Source of the DNA: CAZTDD01 sp964612675
GTDB taxonomy: Bacteria; Hinthialibacterota; Hinthialibacteria; Hinthialibacterales; JAKPRU01
Reading direction: 5' to 3'
Length of the DNA: 64,000 nt
Assembly: GCA_964612675.1 (NCBI GenBank)
Contig: CAZTDD010000007.1
Span: 1-64,000, forward strand
The position numbers and the translations under genes were made by a program. The notes below the pieces were generated by a model. It saw nothing but the letters and a program-made list of their open reading frames with translations. It searched no databases and was not told the DNA's origin. Shown piece after piece: positions 8,405-15,439 of this stretch. Position 1 is the stretch's first letter, and each line of letters starts with the position of its first letter.

Positions 8405-9643
8405 TCATTCGGTCACAATTCTAATCGCCTTCACTGGCTCCGTTGGGCATGCGGTTTCGCAGGCCCCGCAGCCGTTGCATTTGTCAGGGTCGATCTGCGG
8501 GGTGACCATGTAGGTTTCGGACGAGAACTTATATGTGATCGCCGCATAGGGGCACCAGTTTCGGCATAGCGCACACTCGCGATCCTCGCCCAAGAGGCAA
8601 ATATCCATGTCGACATGGGGGAAACCGATCTCGATCTGTTGCTTGTCTTCCAGTACGATCTCCGCGAGCGCACCGCTCGGACAGACCTGTGTACAGCGCA
8701 CACAATCCTCCCGGCAGTAATCGTTTTCAAAATCAAGAACCGGTGTCAGGAGACTCGCGATTCCGTGTTGTCCGGCGTCCGGCTGAATGATGCTGCTCGG
8801 GCACGCGCGAAGGCAATTCCCGCAACGGACACACACGCCGACAAATCGGTTCTCATCAATCGCCCCGGGCGGACGCAACGGTTGCTCCGATCCGGCTCCT
8901 GCACGGACGGGGCGTGTTGCGGCGCCTAAGCCGATCCCTGCCAGCGCGCCTAATACAAATCGTCGGGACAGGCCGCGGTCAGCTGCCGACCGCAGGACGG
9001 GCTTGGAAGAGGACACGTTTCTTTTGACCACATCGCCGCTCAAAGAGAGTCCGTCAAATAGCGCCCCCAGCGGGCACAAACGTGCGCACCAAATCCCCGG
9101 CCAAACGACGCTCAGCAGCAAAACAACGCTCATACAGAGCGCATACCACCAGCCGATTGACGGAGACCAGTCATGCGTCACACCGAAGAACCCGCCGAAT
9201 ATCGCCAACGGATCGAGCCACAGAAGAACCGGGTACCCAAGAAGAGCGCCACCGATAGTCACAAACGCGATCCACTGGCCCAGCGACGGAATACGCGGAC
9301 AGGATCGACGCAGGCGAATTCCCGCGCGGGCCGCGAAATCCGAACACGTTCCGGTTGGGCACACCCACCGGCAAAACCATCGTCTGCGCGCAATCGCCAC
9401 AACGGCGAAAACCAAGCCGATCCAGGTCCACAGCGACACTGTCCCAGTTGCTGCCATGGAGGAAATCGCCACAAACGGCGAGAGAGAAGGCACGACAATC
9501 GGCAGCCATGTATCTTTCAGTCCAGGGAAAAACGTAACCAGCGCCACTACAAGAAAAAATATTCGGACAAGCCACCGCAAACGATTCTTGCCGCGCGCGC
9601 TTCGTATGTTTGTTGTGTTCTTTGCAGACGGTATATCAATCAA
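8405..9643 (-). CDS. NapH/NapG-like membrane-bound polyferredoxin with an internal Tat motif
   Basis: The 412-residue protein joins two known modules. Residues 1-200 carry four or five membrane segments with the NapH-type motifs CRWVCPTG (91-98) and CARLCPLG (186-193). Residues 225-249 form a Tat-like signal, SRRFVLGALAGIGLGA. Residues 268-400 form a NapG-like region with four cysteine clusters (C271-C281, C310-C321, C349-C364 and C389-C399) for [4Fe-4S] centres. Such proteins pass electrons between the quinone pool and periplasmic redox enzymes. The start is a TTG at 9641-9643 that overlaps the TGA of the FAD oxidoreductase (TTGA), so the two genes are tightly coupled. The partner reaction is unknown. 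Confidence 0.85.
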   Translation of the reverse strand: MIDIPSAKNTTNIRSARGKNRLRWLVRIFFLVVALVTFFPGLKDTWLPIVVPSLSPFVAISSMAATGTVSLWTWIGLVFAVVAIARRRWFCRWVCPTGTCSDFAARAGIRLRRSCPRIPSLGQWIAFVTIGGALLGYPVLLWLDPLAIFGGFFGVTHDWSPSIGWWYALCMSVVLLLSVVWPGIWCARLCPLGALFDGLSLSGDVVKRNVSSSKPVLRSAADRGLSRRFVLGALAGIGLGAATRPVRAGAGSEQPLRPPGAIDENRFVGVCVRCGNCLRACPSSIIQPDAGQHGIASLLTPVLDFENDYCREDCVRCTQVCPSGALAEIVLEDKQQIEIGFPHVDMDICLLGEDRECALCRNWCPYAAITYKFSSETYMVTPQIDPDKCNGCGACETACPTEPVKAIRIVTE

Positions 9644-11007
9644 CCCAGATAGGCCTCTTGCTCCTTCAGGATGCGTTGGACTTTAGCCACCTCAACGTCA
9701 CGAGGTCTGCAGCGGTCATTGACCGCCACGGCTCCGGCCACACCGGCCGCCTGACCCGTCACGAAACAGTTCGGGATCAGCCGCACAATGTCCGCCATAC
9801 GGATATCCATGCTGATACAGCGCCCCGCCGCCAACACGTTGTCGACTTCAACCGGGACCAGTGCGCCGTACGGGATTTGCCATTCCTGATAATTCCCTCC
9901 CTCTGCTCCCCCGACGCCGATGACATCAGAAAACTCTCTTCGGGCTTTGAGGTCGTCGAATGTTACCCTGTTCAGTCCTTTCAGAACACGCGTAACGCGT
10001 ACACCCAGTTGCGGCGCAGTCTCCATAAGATAAACCTTGTCGTAGCCCGGTGTGTTCCGAATCTCCTGCGTGTGTTTCCAAATGAATTGGCGATGGTTCA
10101 TTTCCATCCGTGTGAGTACCTCTACATCGAGGCCGTCCTCTTCCGGGCCGCGCATGTTTACCCAGTTGACACCGGGAACCGGGGTGTGTCGCCCGAGGCG
10201 TCGCGGTTTTTCCGCCCCGGCGGCTTTGCTTTCATCGACTCGGTCGAGGTTCCCGAGCCGCGAGACAAGCCCTATGTTATGTGCCCGATGCTCGTAGGCG
10301 GCACCAGCTGACGCGAAAACGTCCCCGTCGCCGGTCGCGTCGATCACAACTTTCGCGAGAATCGCCTGACGGCCTGATTTGCTCTCGAAGACCGCGCCTT
10401 GGACTGTGTTCCCGTTTACAATTGCATCGACGCCCCAGCAGTGCAGAAACACCTTAACTCCGGCTTCCCGAATCATCTCGACCATCAGATACTTGACTGC
10501 TTCGGCGTCCACTGTAGGCGCGACGCCGGGTTTTCGGTCGACGATTGCGCCGTCCAGTTTCTCCAGCCGCCGCATCATCTCTTCGCCGATCCCCTGGCAG
10601 ACCTGTTTTCCGCCTTCGACGATGTGGCCGATCACGAGAAGCACCAAGCCGCCGGTCCAGAGCCCGCCGAAGTGGCCGTAGCGTTCAACGATGGTGACAT
10701 CGGCTCCCGCGCGTTTCGCTGCGATGGCCGCACAGACCCCGGCCGGACCGCCGCCGACCACGAGTACGTCTGTCGTATGCAGAAGGGGAAGTTCGCGCGC
10801 CGGCTGAAGGATCTTTCCGTTCACCACGGAGGGGCATGTCTTATTTGAGTCGATCTTGTTCTTGTTGATGATCGAGCTTTGAAAGCCACTCGATTCGGGG
10901 ATGTCTTGTCCCTGGGTGGAAAGCGGGGTGATGGCTCCAAGTCCCGCACCCATCCCTGCGGCTCCCAGCCTGCGCAGCCAATCGCGTCGATTGATTGATT
11001 TGGTCAT
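9640..11007 (-). CDS. Tat-exported FAD-dependent oxidoreductase
   Basis: The 455-residue protein starts with a twin-arginine signal (NRRDWLRRLGAAGMGAGLGA, residues 6-25). A GxGxxG-type FAD-binding site follows at about 77-108 (DVLVVGGGPAGVCAAIAA, then TIVER and HFGGLWTGG), with the second nucleotide-binding strand VVIDATGDGDVFASAGA near 220 and a C-terminal LAAGRCISMDIRMAD loop. This is the FAD_oxidored (PF12831) family, whose members in such genomes are mostly uncharacterised. The gene ends inside the start of the polyferredoxin gene, so electrons from its substrate probably pass to that membrane protein. The ATG at 11007 follows GGGAGGG and AGGACA. Confidence 0.88.
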   Translation of the reverse strand: MTKSINRRDWLRRLGAAGMGAGLGAITPLSTQGQDIPESSGFQSSIINKNKIDSNKTCPSVVNGKILQPARELPLLHTTDVLVVGGGPAGVCAAIAAKRAGADVTIVERYGHFGGLWTGGLVLLVIGHIVEGGKQVCQGIGEEMMRRLEKLDGAIVDRKPGVAPTVDAEAVKYLMVEMIREAGVKVFLHCWGVDAIVNGNTVQGAVFESKSGRQAILAKVVIDATGDGDVFASAGAAYEHRAHNIGLVSRLGNLDRVDESKAAGAEKPRRLGRHTPVPGVNWVNMRGPEEDGLDVEVLTRMEMNHRQFIWKHTQEIRNTPGYDKVYLMETAPQLGVRVTRVLKGLNRVTFDDLKARREFSDVIGVGGAEGGNYQEWQIPYGALVPVEVDNVLAAGRCISMDIRMADIVRLIPNCFVTGQAAGVAGAVAVNDRCRPRDVEVAKVQRILKEQEAYLG

Positions 11008-11308
11008 TGTCCTATTCCCTCCCGGATCTGTTTCCGCGTCGATTGCCGTATGATTCCAATGTGTCCTCCATTGTCGTTACTGGAGCGCGTAGCACAAGGT
11101 TTCCGGGGAGGGTCTTTCGGCGACGGTGTGGTGAAAGAAATCCGGTGTTCGGTGACCTCGACCTGAGCGGCATGGTGCTCACGATGTATATCCTCGAACA
11201 TCTGTACGGCAACGCGCTCCCTGGATGGAGCTCAATCCTCGTTATGTTGCCGACAAAAACCTGCAGGTAGGAGGAATTATCCTGTAAGCGGCAGTTGGAA
11301 GGTAAAAT

Positions 11309-11332
11309 CTACAGGCTGGAAGCCTGTGCTAC
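11309..11332. repeat. REP hairpin, CTAC/GTAG-footed
   Basis: A near-perfect inverted repeat built on AGGCT-GGA-AGCCT with CTAC at both feet. It is the same design as the REP units in the methylase and helicase genes (foot GTAG, stem of 6-8 bases, loop TCC on the other strand). It lies in the 487-base gap 11008-11494 between the FAD oxidoreductase and the methylase; apart from this and the triplicated repeat at 11355-11454, I see no gene in that gap. Confidence 0.7.
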
Positions 11333-11354
11333 TCTTAACAACAGAGCATTTCGA

Positions 11355-11454
11355 GTAGCTTCGGCATCTTACCGGAGTGTGGCTTCAAGTAGCTTCGGCA
11401 TCTTACCTTACCGGAGTGTGACTACGAGTAGCTTCGGCATCTTGCCGGAGTGTG
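11355..11454. repeat. Three tandem GTAG-footed hairpin repeats
   Basis: Three copies of a 27-base unit start at 11355, 11389 and 11428. Each reads GTAGCTTCGGCATCTT, then CCGGAGTGTG. CTTCGG pairs with CCGGAG around the CATCTTA loop, and GTAG stands at the foot. The middle copy has a 5-base internal duplication (TTACC). This is a second REP class with the same foot as the class found in the neighbouring defence genes but a different stem. Confidence 0.7.
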
Positions 11455-11494
11455 ACCAAGTCCAGGTGAAGGTAATCAGCGGAGTCTCCCATAG

Positions 11495-12760
11495 TCATCT
11501 GTGCGATGCCCCTCGCCCTTTCCTGCTACCCTCCACTAAAGCAATTTCGTCTTGTGTCAAACCATAGAGATCATAGACCAGCCGGTCGATTTCCCGCTCC
11601 CAGGCTGTTGTATCGGCTTGTGGATCATGGTCTTTCTCAGCAAGGATAAGATCTACGAGAGAGACGATTCTTTGCTTATCGTCCATACTAATTTCCGGAA
11701 TCGGTAGGTTATTGATCATTTCTTTTGTGAATGTAATACCCTGATTGTAACTCGACCCAGGATATTTCTCTTTGATATAGAAAAACGCGACACGGCTATT
11801 GACCATAGAGAGAAGCAGTTTCAGTAATTCCAAGTTATCAGACGGAATTAGGAGTGTAGGAATACCTGGAATTACGGTCCCATCTGAATCCAAGCATGCA
11901 TCAAGGAGGTTAAGTCCTTTTAAAATGACCTTCTTCTTCACAGATTTTCTACCATATGACCTTGGAAATGCTTTAAGAAATCGACGCTTACTGACCACTG
12001 GCCTTCTATATCTTCTGCCAAGGTAAACCATCTCCCGTTCACCCCATTTGGGAGTATACTTGCCAATTGTCCCTGTATTAACAACTCGGAACCACTCCTT
12101 TTCTGAGCCGCGCGCTGGCTCTTCTTCGATGAATTCACGCAGTCTATATGCGTCGTCCGTCGCACAGGCATTTTCGCAAACACCAAGTTGCAGTAGTCGC
12201 CCCTTGTGCGTCTCTATCTTCGCTAACAGTTCAATAGAATTAGAAAAGAGCCAATCGTACGCGTAAGGAGGCTTTATTATCTGTTTTGGAATAATCCGTT
12301 TCAAGTTGATATCTCTACCAGTGTGCTCGTAAATACGGAGGGACGGGCAAGATATGTTCAAAAACACGGACACAATCGCGTCTACGTTTGCCCCTTCGAA
12401 AACTCTACGACCAGCTTTGAGAATACTGAAAATCTTATTCGTTGTAGCGATTCTCATTTGGTCGCCAAATGGCTTGGATATCCATTTGTCTGGTGTTATG
12501 AAAGAGAGTGTCCCCTGTTCTTGCAGTCCCTGGAATCCTTTCTCGAAAAAAGCTATATAGATATCCCAGCTACCTTTTGTCATTGTATAAGAAGATTGTA
12601 TCAAGTGTCGTAGTTCCGGGTTGCTCCTTGACATACTTCGTGAGTTCAAATACGGAGGATTTCCAATCACCACATCGAATCCGTTCTTTTTGCGGAAGAC
12701 TTCAGAAAAATGCATCCTGAATTCAAAAATCTCGTCGCCCCCCGTAATTGCATTGATCAA
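11495..12760 (-). CDS. C-terminal part of Eco57I-type DNA N6-adenine methylase, split off by a frameshift
   Basis: This 421-residue frame carries the second half of the methylase begun at 15429. It has catalytic motif IV NPPY at residues 34-37 (after GFDVVIG), the helix after it (GSWDIYIAFFEKGF), FITPDKWISKPFG, and from about residue 230 a TaqI-type target-recognition and C-terminal domain ending in DRLVYDLYGLTQDEIALVEG. The sequence upstream of its TTG continues in the same frame as DSEKKAELKEQIAEL, which is family sequence, so the real join lies near 12811-12821, where one base appears to be missing. Whether it is translated alone from the TTG at 12760 is doubtful. Confidence 0.85.
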   Translation of the reverse strand: MINAITGGDEIFEFRMHFSEVFRKKNGFDVVIGNPPYLNSRSMSRSNPELRHLIQSSYTMTKGSWDIYIAFFEKGFQGLQEQGTLSFITPDKWISKPFGDQMRIATTNKIFSILKAGRRVFEGANVDAIVSVFLNISCPSLRIYEHTGRDINLKRIIPKQIIKPPYAYDWLFSNSIELLAKIETHKGRLLQLGVCENACATDDAYRLREFIEEEPARGSEKEWFRVVNTGTIGKYTPKWGEREMVYLGRRYRRPVVSKRRFLKAFPRSYGRKSVKKKVILKGLNLLDACLDSDGTVIPGIPTLLIPSDNLELLKLLLSMVNSRVAFFYIKEKYPGSSYNQGITFTKEMINNLPIPEISMDDKQRIVSLVDLILAEKDHDPQADTTAWEREIDRLVYDLYGLTQDEIALVEGSRKGRGASHR

Positions 12761-12777
12761 CTCGGCGATTTGCTCCT

Positions 12778-15429
12778 TCAGTTCTGCTTTCTTCTCGGAA
12801 TCCGTTTCGTCAAATTCAATTCTTCGACTTGGCGAAGTAATTCGTCTTCGATCATCTTTTGGCTACTTCGCGTTTCAAAGCCGATCAAGGAATTTCCTGT
12901 AACGATCTTGTAATCCAGATTCGGCAGCGGTTTGATTTGCTTCGTCTCTTCCTCATCCACCACAAGCGAAAGCCAGAGGCGGAGCCGGGCGATTTCGACC
13001 GCTCCCGGATCAATATCCACTCCGTACAGGCAGTTTTGAATTGCGTGGCGCTTGAAATAGTAGGGAGTTCGCTCACGTATATCGTTGAAATAAGGCGTAA
13101 GTGCGCACCGTGCCCTGACGATTTCGCTCATCATACCCACTGGGAACGCACCGGAACCGACCGCAGGATCACAAACGGTAATGTCCGCGAGTGTTTCATC
13201 AATGACACGCGCATGCTTCTCGATGCTTTTCGGCATCTTGATTTCATACCGCGTAGTCACCGATTCGTAATGCGAAATTTGATCGCCCAGGTGGACAAAG
13301 GTCTCAATATCAGAACGGGGAATAAAGGTAGCACAAGCATCCTGCTTGTGGTCATCCTGCAAGCTGGAAGCGTGCGCTACCTTTACCCCCGCTTTTACCG
13401 GATTCTCACGAATGTACTGTTCGATTCGTTCAAGTTGTTTGGCGCTGCGTACAATGTGATCGTACGATTCGTGCTGCCAAAGCTCGCCCGATCGCTGAAG
13501 AACTTTGTTGATCGCATTGGCGGTGAACGATTTCCAACTGTGAAGAATATCAGAGAGGTGATGTTCACCGAGCGGGGTTATGACCACATGGACATGATTG
13601 GGCATCACGACCCATTCCCCTAGAATGTATCGTTTTCCATGAAAATGTTTGAGTGCATCCGCGACGATTGCTGCGACGTTGGGTTGCGCCAGTACGCATG
13701 ACCCGGCTCCGGCGTCCAGCCATTCCTCGATCTTCTTTGAGAACAGGCGGTGGTATTCAGCGATATCCGAGGGCGAGCGGGGTTCAGGATGACGCTTGAG
13801 CCAGTTCTCCCGTTCGTTTCTCAGTTGGCGCATTTTGTCTTGTGGGAGGGAATCAGCGAGTCGAAAGGTAACGAAGTACGTCGTGCCGGATTGGCGCCAG
13901 TGAGGTAAATTACGTTCGGAGATCTCAAGAGGCGCGTTTCGGTCGAAGAAGATAGTAGCGTACGCATCTTGCGTGCGGTCTGTCTGTTTGTTTACGGGAG
14001 CCTGCAAGCTAGAAGCGTGCGCTACTGCCTGCAAGCTGGAAGCGTGCGCTACTGCCTGCAAGCTGGAAGCGTGCGCTACTGCCTGCAAGCTGGAAGCGTG
14101 CGCTACTGTAGCACGAGCATCCTGCTTGTGAGTTTGATTCAATGCGGTATCGAGATAGTTGATCAGGGTCTCCTGACACATGTAATGGACGATCTCACGA
14201 GGAGTGTAATACGCGCCAAGACCCTTCCGCCGGTTTTCTTCAATCAAGTTCTCAAAGACCTTACCCAGCATTTCCGGATCGATGGCGACTTCCTTTTCCA
14301 AGGGCTCCGCCTCGTTGACGGTGAAATTATAGCGGTCGAACACGTCGAGAACGCCTGTCCCGGTGATGCCCTCCTCCACAGCATTCTTGTTGGTGAAGAG
14401 ATCATTGGGCAGAAGGATATCGGTCCTCCGCCAATCATAGCCGCCAAGCGGCTCGAAGAGACCGCCGTTCAAAAAGGGCATACGGCAATGGAGACGGGCG
14501 CACCATGCGTCATGGCCACGGTCGGTCGCCAGACTATCGTAAAACAACGGCTCCAGGATTTCGTTAAAGAAATTACGGTATTCCCGATATTCACCGTTAG
14601 CCAGACGGCGCAGGAAATCGTGCGGTCCTGTTCCCCAGTCGTTTCCCTTGGCAACCCCAAGCCATCCCTTCTTCTGAAGGAAATAAAGAAATACAATCTG
14701 CCCCATGAGTTTCTTCGCAAAGTCGACGGTACTAATGTTTTTCCTCTCGAATTCATCGCGGATGGCATCATCCTTCTCTGCGATGTGTTCGAGCGCTTCC
14801 TGGATCTCATGAAACAGCCCGGCATATCGTTTGAAAAACTCTTTCGTAACCGCCTCAACGCTGAACGCTTCTTCGATATCCGCGAGTGTTGGGTCTGTCT
14901 GTGTACTTTGTAACAAACCGAGAAAGCGGGCTTGTGCGGTGTGGCAGCTTTCCCCTTCGCCGACGATATAGGAGAAACGACGAGCAGGTGTAAGACGCGC
15001 TTCCACACCGATCCTACCGGATTCTCCTTGTACAGTAACATATTCCATTTTCACGTAGGAAAATCGCCATTCCCGCTTTGTCGGAGATACAAAAGCGACG
15101 AGAGCAGCATCTTTTTCGTCTCGTGTCTTGAGGTGGTCGGCGACAAAGTTGCGGATGGCCGTCCTCGCACGCTCCAACTTGTACCTTTCCGTAAGATAGA
15201 CAATCAGAATATCCATCTTCTCTCTGTCTGGAGAAGTATATGTGCCGATGCGTTCGTAGCGGGCGACATGGTCCTTGAACGCGGCCTTTATATATTGACT
15301 GTTCCAGGCCGAGGTCTTCGTTTCATCAATCCGGTTTAGCAGGTTTCGGACGAGATTATGAAATCGAGTTTTCTCGAATGCCTGTGTAAAAGTTTGCTGA
15401 ACGAATTCACGTGCCTGGTCGCGGTTCAT
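12778..15429 (-). CDS. N-terminal part of Eco57I-type DNA N6-adenine methylase, with an in-frame RAYT insert
   Basis: The 883-residue frame begins with the helical N-terminal region of large restriction-linked methylases. It continues with LGAYYTPREIVHYMCQE near residues 403-420 and, after an insert at about 433-700, resumes with IPRSDIETFVHLGDQ and SAM-binding motif I DPAVGSGAF near residue 758. It then runs through YGVDIDPGAVEIARLRLWLS and GNSLIGFE. The normal order continues with motif IV NPPY, which lies in the next frame (11495-12760), so the gene is frameshifted near 12815. The insert encodes REP peptides and a whole RAYT transposase. The start at 15427-15429 follows GGGAGGG within the end of the helicase gene. 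The probable role is protective adenine methylation partnered with the helicase. Confidence 0.88.
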   Translation of the reverse strand: MNRDQAREFVQQTFTQAFEKTRFHNLVRNLLNRIDETKTSAWNSQYIKAAFKDHVARYERIGTYTSPDREKMDILIVYLTERYKLERARTAIRNFVADHLKTRDEKDAALVAFVSPTKREWRFSYVKMEYVTVQGESGRIGVEARLTPARRFSYIVGEGESCHTAQARFLGLLQSTQTDPTLADIEEAFSVEAVTKEFFKRYAGLFHEIQEALEHIAEKDDAIRDEFERKNISTVDFAKKLMGQIVFLYFLQKKGWLGVAKGNDWGTGPHDFLRRLANGEYREYRNFFNEILEPLFYDSLATDRGHDAWCARLHCRMPFLNGGLFEPLGGYDWRRTDILLPNDLFTNKNAVEEGITGTGVLDVFDRYNFTVNEAEPLEKEVAIDPEMLGKVFENLIEENRRKGLGAYYTPREIVHYMCQETLINYLDTALNQTHKQDARATVAHASSLQAVAHASSLQAVAHASSLQAVAHASSLQAPVNKQTDRTQDAYATIFFDRNAPLEISERNLPHWRQSGTTYFVTFRLADSLPQDKMRQLRNERENWLKRHPEPRSPSDIAEYHRLFSKKIEEWLDAGAGSCVLAQPNVAAIVADALKHFHGKRYILGEWVVMPNHVHVVITPLGEHHLSDILHSWKSFTANAINKVLQRSGELWQHESYDHIVRSAKQLERIEQYIRENPVKAGVKVAHASSLQDDHKQDACATFIPRSDIETFVHLGDQISHYESVTTRYEIKMPKSIEKHARVIDETLADITVCDPAVGSGAFPVGMMSEIVRARCALTPYFNDIRERTPYYFKRHAIQNCLYGVDIDPGAVEIARLRLWLSLVVDEEETKQIKPLPNLDYKIVTGNSLIGFETRSSQKMIEDELLRQVEELNLTKRIPRRKQN
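13328..14131 (-). mobile_element. REP-associated tyrosine transposase (RAYT) and flanking REPs, inserted in frame in the methylase
   Basis: Within the methylase frame, about 200 residues form a complete RAYT (TnpA_REP, IS200-like). It starts at FFDRNAPLEISERNLPHW and continues with TTYFVTFRLADSLPQ and the HUH motif MPNHVHVVITPL. Further on are ILHSWKSFTANAINK and the catalytic-Tyr region ESYDHIVRSAKQLERIEQYI. It is flanked by four 27-base REP units plus an inverted REP on one side (14001-14131) and two REPs on the other (13328-13380). The block is close to 804 bases, a multiple of three, and has no stop codon in the host frame. I find no ATG for the RAYT in that frame; only in-repeat TTG codons or fusion with the host could serve for its translation. 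Confidence 0.88.
14001..14131. repeat. REP array: four 27-base units and one inverted terminal unit
   Basis: Four direct copies start at 14001, 14028, 14055 and 14082. On the minus strand each reads GTAG, a GC.AGCT-type stem, loop TCC, then the return stem. A plus-strand GTAG hairpin (CGAGCA-TCC-TGCTTG) follows at 14108-14131, meeting the last unit head to head as CTACTGTAG. The 27-base period is nine codons, read in the methylase frame as repeats of AHASSLQAV. Confidence 0.85.
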
Positions 15430-15432
15430 TTT

Positions 15433-15439
15433 CCCTCCC
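15433..15439 (-). promoter_or_regulatory. Shine-Dalgarno site of the methylase gene
   Basis: GGGAGGG on the minus strand, three bases before the ATG at 15429 and directly after the TAG (15440-15442) that ends the helicase frame. It fixes the methylase start and indicates an operon with coupled translation. Confidence 0.75.

Noticed and set aside
8787..9686. 299-residue plus-strand frame opposite the polyferredoxin
   Set aside because: Composition is Arg/Pro/Thr-rich shadow sequence; the opposite strand has clear cysteine clusters and membrane segments.
13328..14131. Intein in the methylase
   Set aside because: The insert encodes a RAYT with HUH and Tyr motifs and REP peptides. No Hint-domain blocks, N-terminal Cys/Ser or C-terminal His-Asn are present at its ends.
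13969..14913. 314-residue plus-strand frame opposite the methylase and its REPs
   Set aside because: Shadow of the methylase frame; the repeated part is REP hairpin, and no domain is recognisable.
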